A program made the translations under genes and the position numbers. Of a stretch of 64,000 nucleotides of DNA, positions 11,724 through 23,804 are shown in pieces. The DNA is from Notospermus geniculatus (Eukaryota; Nemertea; Pilidiophora; Heteronemertea; Lineidae). The stretch covers positions 18,497 to 82,496 of the forward strand of contig NMRB01000902.1 of NCBI GenBank assembly GCA_002633025.1, in the 5' to 3' direction. The stretch's first letter is position 1. The number at the start of each line of letters is the position of its first letter. A model generated the notes under the pieces. That model was given only the letters and a program-made list of their open reading frames with translations. It did not search any database and was not told the origin of the DNA.

Positions 11724-12359
11724 ATGATTTCTGAAGTGAAAGATAATGTATCGCGACTTCATTCAATGTTTGTAAACATTAATGTTTACATTATGTTATT
11801 TTGGACTTTTGGGATATGCCAACCCGCCAAATTGAATAGTTTCGGTATCAAAAGATTTCTAGAGGAGCATGCCACAAACAAATTACTCATAAGACAAAGA
11901 AAGACTAGACACAAACAAACAAAATGTAAATAAACAATGATTTTCGTGGCCCACGAAAATACCCCTGATACATTATCTTTAATTTGGCATCTTTTCCTCC
12001 AACAGGGAGACTAGAATGGCTGCACAAGCATCTCAACAGGAGAACAATAGCCTTGAGGAACTCCTTTACGTTGAGGAGCATTCTAAAATACGGGCCTTAG
12101 TGTCGTCAGGCTGCGCAAATCTACGGTAACGGCTGGTATTCATAAAAGTTAGCAAATACTTTTACTTACGTTTTGCATAGCAATGTAAATGTATTACAAA
12201 CTTGAAGTAAAAGCATTTGCTAGCTTTTATAATAAATATCAGCAATTATCGCATGTGAATCTACAAAACAGTTCTGGAAACTTTTCTACGGGGCACCTTT
12301 CTGTAAAATCTTCAGACTTTTTAAAAGTGCACACAACTTGCCTTAAAATCTTACTGTAT
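11724..12359. other. Spacer with three small palindromic pieces
   Basis: GATAATGTATC/GATACATTATC pair at 11738-11752 and 11968-11981. A 57-bp half-hairpin at 12040-12096 matches one arm of the 57019-57207 palindrome (GAACAATAGCCTTGAGGAAC). A hairpin at 12131-12242 (GGTATTCATAAAAGTTAGCA / GCTAGCTTTTATAATAAATA) recurs in part at 59892-59935. Confidence 0.6.
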
Positions 12360-12772
12360 AAGCGAAATATGCTGGCCATGTAGAATTAGCGGAATCAGCG
12401 GATCTGGTGGATTTAGCGGATTCTGTATAAAATTGAATAAAATTTGATAATAAATGGAAGTTAATTGAGCAAAATAATTTTTCAAATGTTCTATGTGCTG
12501 CACAGGTTATAAAGGAAAAGCCGCTACAGCGTCGCGAACAGCAACTGGCCGAACTATTCCTACAGACCATTTTTGTTGCCCTAGGCCTAGGCCTATTTGG
12601 ATTACCGACTGTAAAAGTTATTTTCGCGGTCCTTTATAATCTGTGGGACGCACGAAAAATTATATTACTTAATTAGTTTCCATTCATCATTGAATTTTAT
12701 TCGATTTTATACAGAATCCGCTAAATCCGCCAGATCTGCCGATTCCGCTAATTCTACATGGCCAAATATGCT
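12360..12772. mobile_element. Foldback element, about 410 bp
   Basis: Arms of about 80 bp: AAATATGCTGGCCATGTAGA then TTAGCGGAATCAGCGGATC at the left, and the complement at 12690-12772. A short (T)TAGCGGA(A/T)TC motif is repeated inside each arm. No coding content. Confidence 0.72.
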
Positions 12773-12977
12773 TGCCTAAGCTGGCCGATCACATAGAACT
12801 TTTAGTAGGGAAGTGGGTCTACAATTGCTTTGTCTGAATTACTACATGTAGTCGGAACAGTTGTGTAAATTCTCTGTGAAAGCAATATACTAACTGGCAT
12901 TTCTTTTGCAACCACTTTCTTTGCAAAATCCATTTTCCCAAATATATTGCTGATTTCAAAATAGACAGCGTGAAGTA

Positions 12978-14000
12978 AAAATCAGATTGGTACCACGAAC
13001 CTCCGCTAGGTGGGTTAAGGAGGATCGGTATAGCCTGATAAATACCAGGGCCCGGTTGCACAAAACTCACGATAGCGCTAACTTGCTGTTAGAGCTAACA
13101 CCATATTAGTGCTAACATGACAGGGTTTCCGCCAGAGGGGAGAATGGGGAGAATTCCACCCCCAAGAAAATTATTTGGGGATAAATCCATCCCCAAATTT
13201 TTCAGAAAGAAAGGATTTTTTTCTTTAAATCTTGTCTTTTTTCTTTTCAAAACATCATATTATTATACCATCATGTTATCTTGCAGTCCATGTACAATGT
13301 TGTGTGATTTACACATGTGCTGACTTCAGTCAAGACTCAGATAGTACTAGGCTTACATGATCATCTGACACATGAAAGCACTACATACATGTAACTTGAT
13401 TTCTCATCACTCATTCAAATTTATTTCTATTCATTTGTTTTTTTCTTCTTTTTTTTAATGATTTAAGTTATATTTCGTCAGGCAAATGCATTTTCATAAC
13501 GACCGACACCATGAGCGTCAGTGAATTCCCGGCAAATCACGGGAGGAAACAACGCTGAAGATGTCTGGAAATCGCGTTTCTGGGACTTAAAAATCCAAAT
13601 AAAAAAAAAATCCCTAAAAAATTTTTTAAACATTTTTTGAAAAAAATTTAAACATTTTTTTTCAAAATTTTTTTGGTCCATCCCCAAATTTTTTTCTGGC
13701 GGAAACCCTGATGAGTTTTGTGCAACCCAGCCCAGGATGCTGAGGGTCCTTAGGGTACTTGCCAGCAAGGGATTTCCAGGAGGTCATGAGGGAATTCCAG
13801 GTAATACATGGGTCATATCATAAGATACGGCACTCCACAGACAGGACTCGATCGCTGATGAACAGTTGTACAGATAGGTATAGGCCTACTTTTGCCCTTG
13901 AGCGAGAATGACGTCATTTTCAACGGTTGTATTTCCGCGTCTTAGCCGATCCTCATAAACCCACCTAGCGGAGGATCGTGGTACCAATCTAAGTAAAAAT
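12978..14000. mobile_element. Three-level nest of TIR elements
   Basis: Outer arms near 12978-13045 and 13925-14000 match inverted (TTGGTACCACGAACCTCCGC, then TAGGTGGGTT). Inside lies a palindromic MITE from 13048 to 13728 with ends GGTTGCACAAAACTCA / TGAGTTTTGTGCAACC. That is itself split by an element at 13121-13710 with 15-bp ends CAGGGTTTCCGCCAG / CTGGCGGAAACCCTG, flanked on both sides by ATGA (13117-13120, 13711-13714). The innermost element has long A/T tracts and no gene. Confidence 0.72.
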
Positions 14001-14142
14001 ATGTGTTTATGTAAATGGTATATCGGGTTGAAGTACTGTGATAGTCGAATTGTTGAGTGGAAGCTATCTAACAATGAGTGTAAATAAACAGTCATGTAGT
14101 CCTTTAGATTAATAATGTAAATGTAAACGTAACATCAGATAT

Positions 14143-14305
14143 AATAGGGAGTTTAAGAAATCAACGATAAACGTTAACTTTACGACAACGTTATTTGTTG
14201 CACCGAAAATGCAATATACATGTATTATCTGGTGAATTCGCAGTATGAAAAATAACGTTGTTGTAAAGTTAACGTTTATCGTTTGATTTCTTAACCTCCC
14301 TATTG
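14143..14305. mobile_element. Palindromic MITE family B, copy 3
   Basis: Same arms as the 1698 copy: TAATAGGGAGTTTAAGAAATC at the left and GATTTCTTAACCTCCCTATT at the right, with a short ACATGTA expansion in the loop. Confidence 0.8.
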
Positions 14306-14388
14306 TTACATTTGGCAGTGACGATTTTCCACTTGCTGAAACCTCTACAAAAATTATAATAGCATCATTATTAACATTGCTACTATTA

Positions 14389-14776
14389 AAGCGAATGGCT
14401 CGCGAGGTTTGTTTACATTTTTGGTGGTACCTTCCATAGAGAGTGAATCTAGCCTCCAGGCAAAGCCGTGCCCCAGCCATATGCAACACCTGTGCAAATA
14501 TGCGAATGTAAACACTGGGGACGAGGTTCCAGTAAAAATTTGTTAAAATGGGTTAATGACGTTTTCAGATTCAGTAGGTCAAGATGTACATTTTGTACTA
14601 TTCCCATTGATTTTGAAGCGGCAGGTTTTGCAGAATACGCCTCCGAAGTTTGACTGTCTAATGCATTCCCCATTAAACTAAAATCCTTCTTTTGCCTTTT
14701 TCTCAAAACGCTGCTTGATATCAAGTGACCAACTGTCATGGCGCCACAACAAACCCCGCGAGCCATTCGCTTTAAC
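14389..14776. mobile_element. Foldback element with 28-bp ends
   Basis: TTAAAGCGAATGGCTCGCGA at the left and TCGC(G)GAGCCATTCGCTTTAA-type complement at the right (14746-14776). TTAA or TTTAA borders on both sides suggest a TTAA or TWA target. Reading frames through the interior show no known domain. Confidence 0.65.
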
Positions 14777-15889
14777 AGAAAGATGACTGACTGTTTAGAA
14801 AATTAGATGACGCAACAGTTAAAAGGTTTAAAGAATACATCGTGTTCACTTAACACTCTTAGTACGTATTTTGAAGCAGTCGAAGTGTATGAAAATAATA
14901 CGTTATTATTCAGTATCTAAAATGGAAAGAAAATGTAGCTTGAATTAATATCATTGAAAGATTCAAGTGCATATATCCTTAATAAGGCCCGACAAAAAAT
15001 ATTAGTTTATCATCCTTGTCACCTGAAGAAACTGATGAGGGAGGGCGATTTTTAAAAAAAATTCCTTAGACAATAAAACACTCTGAAAAGTTCAGTTTTT
15101 ATTTCCCCTACACATGGAGAACCATTGAACATTGTCCAAAATCATGGGTGTCTTGCGCAGGGCATTTGCAATTCAATATACCATTCAATATACCGTATAC
15201 TGAAGCATGGAGGCTGTCGTGAGCACGACTAGTGCTACGACCTGACCATGTGCTTTTGTTTTGACTGGAGACTGGTCACGTGGCTTTGTTGTGTCTGGTT
15301 TGGGACCGTTCCCATTTGTGTGAGGGGTGGCAGGAACCTGTTACATGCAGTCTTTCCATCATAAACGTCCCCAGGCATGTCAAAGAGATGTATCTACCAC
15401 CCCTTCATTAAAATTAAGAAATATTTTTTTTCAATGCGGCCAGAAAAAGTGACGCGGGCGGGGATGATAAACTAACATTATTTATGGGGCCTAATCAGCT
15501 GTTAAGCGAGGATATTCTTTGATGTTGACATTACTGTTGATACATGTTTGTTTATTAATGCTGTGTATAATTCTCAGAATATCATTTCATGTTGAAATGT
15601 CGGTAAAATAATGTAAAATTCACAGGGAATTGAGCTTGATCGCGATGGCAATGGCCTATAGTTTGGACAGTGTAAATAACGTACAGCGTACTTGAGGCGT
15701 TCCAGAACATGTAGTAGTGAGCGTGTAAATTTGCATATCATTAACATTTTAACATTTTTATAGACTTTAATGAATCAGCACAATACCTATTTATCAGATT
15801 ATGTTACGGCTGTCGTTCGCACAATCACACAAAGATATAAAAGAGGTTTTTTTAATACTACGATACTGTGGTACCTAGATCAAAATTAA
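14777..15889. other. No gene; one weak inverted pair
   Basis: TTAGTTTATCATCC (about 15001-15015) pairs with GGATGATAAACTAA (about 15461-15475), each near a GGCCC or GGGGCC word, which suggests a decayed foldback of about 500 bp. No coding signal. Confidence 0.4.
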
Positions 15890-16016
15890 AACTGCGTTCG
15901 CAACCGCCCATTTTAATAGGCCAACGACTACGTTTATCTATTGTTCGGGTGAGCTCAGACAATAGAAAAGCGCAACCTAAATGGTCGTAGGTCTATCCGG
16001 CGTTTGCGAAAACTGT
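15890..16016. mobile_element. Small palindromic element (CGTTCGCAAACGCC type)
   Basis: Left part GCGTTCGCAACCGCCCATTT and right part ending GGCGTTTGCGAAAAC, with (A)ACGACTA words and a GACAATAG centre. A related element lies around 62463-62692, interrupted by another MITE. Confidence 0.55.
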
Positions 16017-16029
16017 GTCATATGAAATC

Positions 16030-16445
16030 GGTTGGACTGTTTCATTTTGGTTCCCGAAGCCACCGCTAGGGCTAGACGGCTTCGGTTCTGGCTGCCATTT
16101 TACTGCTGACGTCATTGTAGGAGTCCATTTTCCCCTAAACTTTCATTCTCCCCGGTCTAAAAAACGGCGATAATTTTGAGCTTTTGTTACAGATCTGTAA
16201 CACATACAAACATTCTCATGAAGAAACTTCCTCGGTGATGCCATTCCACGCGATTCGGCCAAGTTCGATTACATTTAGCACCCACGTGGCTACGAGAACC
16301 CTATTCTAACAATAACCCGTGATGTCAGCATAATGATCTATAAATAGATCCACGACGAGTTTTATGCCGCAAAGATGGCAGCCAGAGCCGAACCCTTCTA
16401 GCCCTAGCGGTGGCTTCGGGAACCAAAATGGGACTGTTTCTGCAA
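16030..16445. mobile_element. Foldback element, about 415 bp
   Basis: Arms of about 70 bp: TTTTGGTTCCCGAAGCCACC then GCTAGGGCTAGA at the left, with the complement at 16376-16440. The interior has no gene; ATAGATC(C)ACG words lie near 16340. Confidence 0.75.
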
Positions 16446-16712
16446 AGTTCTTTTTTCCTTAATTATTTTGTTCCTGAACCTCGTGCACCTATCGCAGGCT
16501 AAGTCTACCTGATGCTCATTTCCCGAAGAAATGTGAAGGTGCTATAACTCATTATTTATTTGATATGACATGAGACATTTATGGGTGTGAACGGTTATTA
16601 GCTTGGAAAATATTTATTTCATAAACTTTTTATGATATGGTCATGATGGTATATTCGCCCTATTTCGATGTCACTACCTACAACTTATTTTTGTCATGCG
16701 AAACACGCAATG

Positions 16713-17506
16713 TACAGTACTTCAAAAAGTAAATGGACACAGAAAAATAGAATTTTCTCAAAAACGGCTGATGATAAATCGATGCGGTTTGCGGCATTTG
16801 ATAGGACATTTAGTTGTGCATCATGATATCTACCACTTGGAAATTTACCATTTTATCTAATAGTGACTTTTGTTGATTTACAAAAGGTCCCAAAAATCAA
16901 CTTTTTTGTTGCCGAAATTTTTCGTACTTTTTCTTGACAGGATGAATCACCATGGTGAAAAACCCACATACATGTACCCATATTCACGCATAACTCAACA
17001 AAAGCTTCCAGTTAATATAAAATTTGCCCCACAAATGTGGGATAAAAAAGTAGATTTTGGGACCTTTCGCAAATCAGCGAAATTGACTATTAGATAAAAT
17101 TAGATGAAATTTCTGACATCACCTATCTCTGTTGAATAATTTATAATTTAGTGATGTGTGTTATCTTGTCCAAAAATTTATAAGACGGGTCACTTATAAA
17201 CTGTTGCTGTTCATTCCTGATGTCTTTCTAAGGGCTAGATTTGAATGTAAATTGTAAATATATTATTTTCCTGTGTCTCGTTTTTTTACGACACCCTTTT
17301 TATCTTTGAAAACACTGTATTCTATACGAGAAATAAATATTAATAAAAATAATAAAATGGCAAATTTCCAAGTGGTAGATATCATGATGCACAACTAAAT
17401 GTCCTATCAAATGCCGCAAACCGCATCGATTTATCACCAGCCGTTTTCGAGAAAATTCGATTTTTCTGTGTCCATTTATGTACATGTACATTTTTGAAGA
17501 ACTGTA
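16713..17506. mobile_element. Tc1/mariner-like non-autonomous element
   Basis: TACAGTACTTCAAAAAGTAA at the left and a complementary end ...GAAGAACTGTA at 17506. Arms of about 145 bp share GATGCGGTTTGCGGCATTTG and GATATCTACCACTTGGAAA. TA at both borders. The right terminus carries a small TACATGTACA expansion. No transposase. Confidence 0.75.
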
Positions 17507-17683
17507 TGTAGGCCTACACTGGTCAAATGACATAATACGAAGGTTTTGTAACTTTGATAAAAACCAGCTGTTGGTGGTTGTCAGTAATGTCTTCACTCTG
17601 CTGGTGGCAGAACTGCCTTTCAAATTAGTTCCTCATTTTACCGCTAGGGATAATACTGAGATCGCTATCACGTGATCGGCCGA

Positions 17684-18076
17684 AACGCAATGAGGAACCC
17701 GCACGCCGTTTATCCCGACAGGTCGGCGCAGCGATCGATGTGACCGAACCGACGTCATTGACGTCGTTTTATGTGTTGACGTTGCGTCATGAAAAAACCT
17801 GCTGTACATTTTTCTACAGGAAAAAATGAGCCAAAGACGTTGCCGTTATCGCCATCCTACCTCTTTATTTTAAGGAAAAAAGCAAAGAAATTGCAGAAAT
17901 TTTCATCCGCGACAAGATGGTGTAAATTTTTATGTCATGCGACCGAAAAAATAGGGTTTATTTCACGCCAGAAGTTAATGGAAATGACTGGAAATCACGT
18001 TGAAAAAAGAAACTTCGGTCACATCGATCGCAGCGCCACGTCGTGACGTTAGTTCGTCCGGTTCCTCATTGAAACG
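17684..18076. mobile_element. Foldback element, about 390 bp
   Basis: Ends GAAACGCAATGAGGAACC and GGTTCCTCATTGAAACGC. Inner arm blocks CGCAGCGATCGATGTGACCG and complement at 18018-18035. The interior is non-coding. Confidence 0.65.
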
Positions 18077-18826
18077 CAACCGAGTTAACCAATCAGCGTG
18101 ATTTCTTTCGGCTGTTTTTCAGCTGATCACGTGATGAGGAGCGGCTAGCGATACCGATCGAAGTTCATGCCCAAGCGGTGAGATCCGGAACAATCGAGAT
18201 AAATGTATTTCATTCGAGTGCGTGGGGCGTCATCTGGAAGGTAGCGATCTCTCAAAAATTATATAAATAATATAAACCTGATAGAAACGTCTGTCTTTTA
18301 TCGCTCACTCCATTTAATCACAATCTATTTTTACTTGATTTTTACATTAGTTTTTATCACATTTTATAGTCGGCTATTTTTTAAAATTTTACTAAGTCAT
18401 GACGGATACTTTGTTCATGTTGCGTGCATTGGGAAAATGAAATTTCTCAGATTTCGACAAAAATATGATGGATTTAATAGTGGAAAACCTGTTAGTCATA
18501 AAATTATGTTATCGCTGGCAGCGAATGGGTTAAATAATTTGTACGAATCGTCAGTCATTTGCGTGACAGTGCATCCTAAAAAAATCAGGTCCTCTTAGCG
18601 TCGCCCCTTGCTCGCACCACGAGGCCCTGAACAAGCTGGCAGCATTCTCTGGAGCACGCCGATGAGACAAGAAGCGACCAATCAGCGCGTCGCAATCAAA
18701 ATAGGCCCCGCCCCCTGTAAAGATTATGCTTTGGGATTTTACAACGACTGTCTGTTGTTTTTTTAGGAGAGCGAAAACGTGGCTGTAAAATGCTGCATTA
18801 TTTCATCATTTTGGGTTGAATTACAT

Positions 18827-19946
18827 TACAGTGGAACCTCCCTTAACGGACACCTCTGCCAGGAGGACACCTCTCTATTAAAGCTGAACTGCATGAACAA
18901 AAACCACAGCGCCGCAGTATGGTGGTCGACAGAAGTGCAAACGCCCTTCGAAACACCTCCAGAACATGATAGACCACCAGCGTATTTGGTGGCGCCACTG
19001 TATTCAATCTCAGGCTTTCTATCGAGACACATCAAGAGATAGTGTCCAAGTGACAGAGCCTGGGTAGACTTAGTACAATCCGTAGGAACTTGAGCATGAG
19101 GTTGGTCAGGGTTCTTTAGTGATTGCGCTCAGTTAAAATATGTGGTACAATGGCAAAAACTTCGGCATCAACAAATGATACACCACTCCTCTGAGTTTCA
19201 GAAACTCAATTTGGTATCATTGCAAACATGTTGCACATAAATCTTATTTTATTTCTTTTGCCATAGTTTTGTTATTTGAATATATTTTCACAGAAATGCA
19301 ATGTACTTGATATGAGCAATAATGCATACATGACTCGCGCGATGTGTGTGTATTTGGAGAGAGAATATTTAATTGATTGCGGTAATTATGACCAAAGGGA
19401 TAAAATAAGAATTATCCTCAACCTATACATAATGATATCTGATGACGTTGATATACGTCAAATGAGTGTTGTATTGTTTTTGAATGCATAAACCTTTTCA
19501 ACTGGTGCTTTGGTAACACCATAAATGTCAACAACACGTGAATACTATAGAATAGTGACCCACTTTACTCTCTGGTTCGGTAAGAACCTAATGCCCTTGG
19601 CCTGCAGAAGTCACTGGATGCCATGTCTTCATGTTGCTCTATTGACTGACTCAGGGTGAATACAGTGGCGCCACCAAATAACCTGGTAGTCTATCATGTT
19701 TCGGAGGTGTTTTGAAAGTGCCTTATGGTCGTTTGCATTTCTCTTGACCACCACCGTGGCGTGGTGGTCTTTTTTTAGTGCTCGGATCTCCAGTTTTTGT
19801 CCATGCAGTTCAGCTTTAAGGACACCGAAGTTCAGTCCCAAATTGATCATTTCTATTCATTTTAACCTCTGTATTCAGGACACCTCTCAATTAAGGACAG
19901 CATTTGTCAGTCCCAGAGGTGTCCTTAATAGAGAGGTTCCACTGTA
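18827..19946. mobile_element. Pogo/Tigger-like non-autonomous element
   Basis: Ends TACAGTGGAACCTCCCTTAA and GAGAGGTTCCACTGTA, with GGACACCTCT words in each arm and TA borders. The CAGTGGAACCTC end is like those of pogo/Tigger elements of the Tc1/mariner superfamily. Inner arms also match for about 150 bp (GCGCCACTGTATTCA, ATGATAGACCACCAG). The central 500 bp (19115-19600) shows no transposase. Confidence 0.75.
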
Positions 19947-20344
19947 TATGCCACATTGGGTGAATACATGTCATATGCTATACATATGATGCTGTTATTT
20001 CCTTCAGAATGCAGCGTATTATGTTGAATGGGAGATGTTTACTCGTTGAAAGCCTCCGGTCAAATGAATCATCCGCCATGCTGCGAGATGTTCGATATGG
20101 TTGCGAGGCTAGTCACGTGACCAGTTGTCAGGCAACGGGATTCAATATTAGAGAAGGTCGGCTGTTCCGAGGGTGTTCTTCCCCCACCGCGAAAGGAATA
20201 ATATCGAAGTAAATAACGAAATGCGTGGTCAAAACAGCAGAGTGTGCGATTGCGAACGTTTCGGAAGTAACAAAAAAGAATAAATTAGACAACTTCTGAC
20301 AGTTTATTACCGGTATTTTCATCTGCACGCAGTGTGGAATAAGT

Positions 20345-20725
20345 ATAGACAAGTACCTGATCCTACCTACTGCGCATTGCAGACGTGGCTTGTTTGGTAG
20401 GACCAGTATTGGCCGCTAGTTTTGGAGGAATTCTGCCAGTGACGTCACTTGAAATTTTATGTAAATTACAATGTATGTAAATTTATTCAATTCTCAATGC
20501 GGCTGACGTACCGGAATGCAGATAGAAGGTGACCTACATTAGACCCAGGCAATCCACCAATCACGAAGGTGTTAAAAATAGAAATGCATCAACGTAATAG
20601 TTTCTATACTTATCACTTGCCCCAGCACCGGCCAATCAGATTCACGAACGCGGTAGGCACGACCGGTCCTAAAATATGCAAGAGTCCGATGTAAAATAGT
20701 TAGGACCGGGTACCAGTCTAGAATA
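20345..20725. mobile_element. Repeat family D, copy 1
   Basis: A 340-380 bp sequence starting AGTACCTGATCCTACC and ending GGACCGGGTACCAGTCTA. Inner landmarks are TTGGCCGC, CTGCCAGTGACGTCACTTG, ACCGGAATGCAGATAGAAGG and GCACCGGCCAATCAGATTCA. Copies in the opposite orientation lie at 47894 and 49840. Ends GTACC/GGTACC are only weakly inverted, so the class is unclear. Confidence 0.72.
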
Positions 20726-21105
20726 AGTCTAGGAAGTAAGCTACATGTATTTTGACGTCATGACCCTTCTACTCCACAGAACGTGGCCGGTTTTTTTCAG
20801 GGCCTCGTGCGTGCGAGTTAGGGAGCTAAGCTAAGAGGACCTGATTTCTTCAGGATGGTGACAGTGCAAACAAAAGGAAGCATTACATATCAGACGGAAA
20901 GTATTAAGGCGAATAGTCGGTTACGTAGTGAAAGATGAAGATATGGCCATATAAGTACCCGTTACGAAGTATGCGTTTTTGACCTCTAACATTTGGAGAA
21001 ATAGTAATGTTTAATATAGCGAAGGGAGTACACAAGAGTGCCAACAAGATTATTTGTAATTTCCCGCGTGTTTTGTCTAAAATTGCACCGGAAGAGACTG
21101 TAAAC

Positions 21106-21998
21106 ACTAGGCAAAGGGTGTTTGCAAAATAAGAAACGAAATGAAACCAGAAACAAAAGAAACGAAACGAGATACGAAGAAACGAAACAAGAAAAGAGGC
21201 CCCAGTGCACTTTCATGGTCTGCAGTCGAGTGTTTTAAAAATGATAAAATGGTTGCTAATAAAATAGGGACCTGGCTGAACTCTGCAATATCTGCAGGCC
21301 TCATATGATACTGGGAATGCGCGATACACATTTCCTATCCACAAAATTGAGCTAGGTATCATAAGAAGGTTTCCTCTAAAGTGTAAAAAAATATAATGGT
21401 CCAGCAAGAGCGACCGAAGGATAAACCCCAGCCTGGCAAAAAAAGTGTCATCGCCGTTCGAGTTACATACGGTCACGCACCTGTAATGCGTGGCCAATGC
21501 ATTTACCATTAGAAATGGCGAGATGCCCGTGCTCATAGATTGGTCCCAGAGTTTCGTTGGAAGGAACCGTTCGGACACAACGTACCCCTAGCCTAATGCT
21601 TCAAACCATAAAGTTTTCGTTGTGGGTTGACCGTGATAATTTCAGGATTTGGGGTCCTGAAAATATGAGGGGTAATTTTGCACGATATTTCAATGCAGCC
21701 ACTCCATATCGGCGTAGTAATACACTTTAATAGCCCACTAGAAGACAGGCTTATGATACAGTCACTATGAAACTTTCCCAAAATTTGAAACTATTTTTCT
21801 CTGAATTTTTTCTGTGTCAAACAGAATATTTAAGTGCCTTTTACTCGATATTATCTGTGATAAATGGAGAAAACCGGGTTTTTAAAGATCTACTTTTACC
21901 CCGCGCTGATTGGTCAATTCCTGGCACGTGACCATACCAGGTTGTTTCTTCGTTTCTGGTTTCGTTTCGTTTCTTATTTTACAAATACCCCTAGGCAA
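21106..21998. mobile_element. Foldback element, about 890 bp
   Basis: Arms at 21106-21153 and 21950-21998 (CTAGGCAAAGGGTGTTTGCA, then AAATAAGAAACGAAATGAAA). The left arm runs into a GAAACGAAA-type purine run to about 21200. The interior shows no gene. Confidence 0.65.
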
Positions 21999-22068
21999 AG
22001 TAGTTGTCTTGAGCTTGTGTCTGTGGTAGGCGAAGGGAATCAGACAAGGAAGTTATGGGCAGTCATTA

Positions 22069-22186
22069 GAGAGTTTTCGCAAAGCCCCAAAAACGCCAAC
22101 GCGAACGCCATCATGTCGCAAAGAGAACAGCGAACAATAGGATAGACTTTCGCGTCGGTGCTCCGGGGGCTTTGCGAAAACTCTAT
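22069..22186. mobile_element. Short MITE family H, copy 1
   Basis: GAGAGTTTTCGCAAAGCCCC and its complement GGGGGCTTTGCGAAAACTCT, with GCCAACGCGAACGCCA inside. Copies at 36341 and 62514. TA borders at the right end. Confidence 0.78.
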
Positions 22187-22398
22187 ATTATTTGAATTTA
22201 TGTTCAGGCATTGAATTTATGTCCAGGCAATGAATTTATGGGCAGTCTAGACAGGAAGTCGAATGCGACTGTCTATAATTTCCATTTATTGACTGTCACT
22301 CAATTCCCATAATTGACAATAATTCCTGTGCTGTGATTGGTTAGGTCCAACCAGGTGTTTCGACATTAATTTGATTATGTGACCGTCCGATGTTCCAA

Positions 22399-22745
22399 GG
22401 AGCCTTGATGGCCTAGTGGATATCACGACCACTTTGCAAGCGGCAGATCCCGGGTTAGAATCCCAGGCTATGCTATGGGATTAATCATCCTTGGCTCTTC
22501 TCTTCAGTCCGTCGCATGGGACAGTAAGCCGTGGTGCCTTCTACATTGTGCCTTTGCAAAGGCAAATACCACATGTGAGGAACATGAGTAGGTTGAGATT
22601 GCCTCTTACCAGACCCAATAATGCTGTGGCTTCGGCACTGACGGAAGGGCAAAGACCACATCCAAAGTGAAGAACATGAGTAGCTTGAGATGGCCTCTTA
22701 CCAGGTCCAATAATGTCATGGCTTCGGCTCTGACGGAAAAATACA
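22399..22745 (+). mobile_element. tRNA-derived SINE
   Basis: The head holds a pol III A box (TGGCCTAGTGG, 22409-22419) and B box (GGTTAGAATCC, 22453-22463) at tRNA-like spacing; the B box departs from the GGTTCGANTCC consensus. The body has GCATGGGACAGTAAGCCG (about 22514-22531). The tail contains two tandem units of about 93 bp (each with GAACATGAGTAG, CCTCTTACCAG and CTGACGGAA). A tail-only relative lies near 31670-31830. The head is a SINE head and not a tRNA gene, since the cloverleaf is not intact. Confidence 0.75.
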
Positions 22746-23383
22746 ATGCAGATACAAAATAGTTCCCATTGGCAGTTCATTTCACCGACCATAGTCTACA
22801 TACGTGTCCATCTTGACTGTACCATTGCTTCTGTACCATTTTCTCAACGAGGCCAAACCTCGGCCTTTTGTATTGTCATCTCACACATAGATCTGCAGAG
22901 CACTTTGGAAATGGGAAGTCACTTCCTCATGAGTTTAAAGTGTATGACACCACTGTATCACTCGTAAACGAGAAATGCAAACTGAAAAGGCAGCATGGAA
23001 AACAACAGACGGATATAAAAAAACACGACCGAACTCCTGAAGGGCACCCGGAGTATACTTGGGAGGGTGCCCAACTTCTAAAGACCATTCCAACAAACGT
23101 AGGGGCCTACTAGTTCTCCCACATGCCGTAATGGCCATTCATTGTCCAAGCATGATATAACACTACCAAACGCATCCTCTCAGACAAATTTTTTACCTTA
23201 GTAAACTTTTGTGCCCTTGGCCAGCTTGATAGCTTAGCGTTGAATGGTATTCAACTTCTGACGTCATATGGTGAGAACTTAGATCGCCATCTTTGTTGGA
23301 AGGTCTAAAGATTCAAGGTATAAAATGGGAGGTAGTCGAGTTTACTGTCAAGTGCCATTGTTTTTGATTATAGACGTACTCTT

Positions 23384-23804
23384 CATTCCACATCCGACTG
23401 GCGCGAGGTTTATGAACGATATCTCCGCAACAGCTGGGTCAAATATGACAAAAAATACATCAATCATCTTATCTTTCATGTCGGTATCTTTACGCTATCT
23501 TCATTTTTCGTGTACGTCCGACACAACGGACCCCTTTCTCAAAGCCCACTTCATTCGCCGCGATGTTCAGTGCAGTTTACACGTGCGCGGTGCATTGCGT
23601 CATTTCAAATTGGCCTCCACTTCGGCTGAAAACAGGAACTGTGATTGGTGAAAGAACTTCTTTATGTCAGGTTTTTAGGGAAAATGACATCGATAATGCC
23701 TGTAGCGACAAAAAAGACAAATCGATTGATGTATGGTATGTCAATTTTGACCCAACCGATGCGGAGATATCGGCTGAAAACCTGGCGCCAATCGGATGTG
23801 GAAG
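23384..23804. mobile_element. Foldback family C, copy 2
   Basis: CATTCCACATCCGACTGGCG at the left and the complement near 23804. Same inner order as the 33746 copy (ATCTTCATTTTTCG, then CACGTGCGCG). No coding. Confidence 0.78.

Larger units (their letters stand above)
18575..20862. mobile_element. 2.3-kb composite foldback
   Basis: Inverted arms of about 60 bp (AAATCAGGTCCTCTTAGC and CACGAGGCCCTGAA at 18585-18632, the complement at 20797-20850) enclose two other elements, at 18827-19946 and 20345-20725. Outside the arms, CAGTGCATCCT and AGGATGGTGACAGTGC extend the match. Other interior sequence (19947-20344) is unclassified. Confidence 0.6.

Noticed and set aside
14449-14766. 105-codon open frame on the minus strand
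   Set aside because: Fills a foldback element and shows no known domain.
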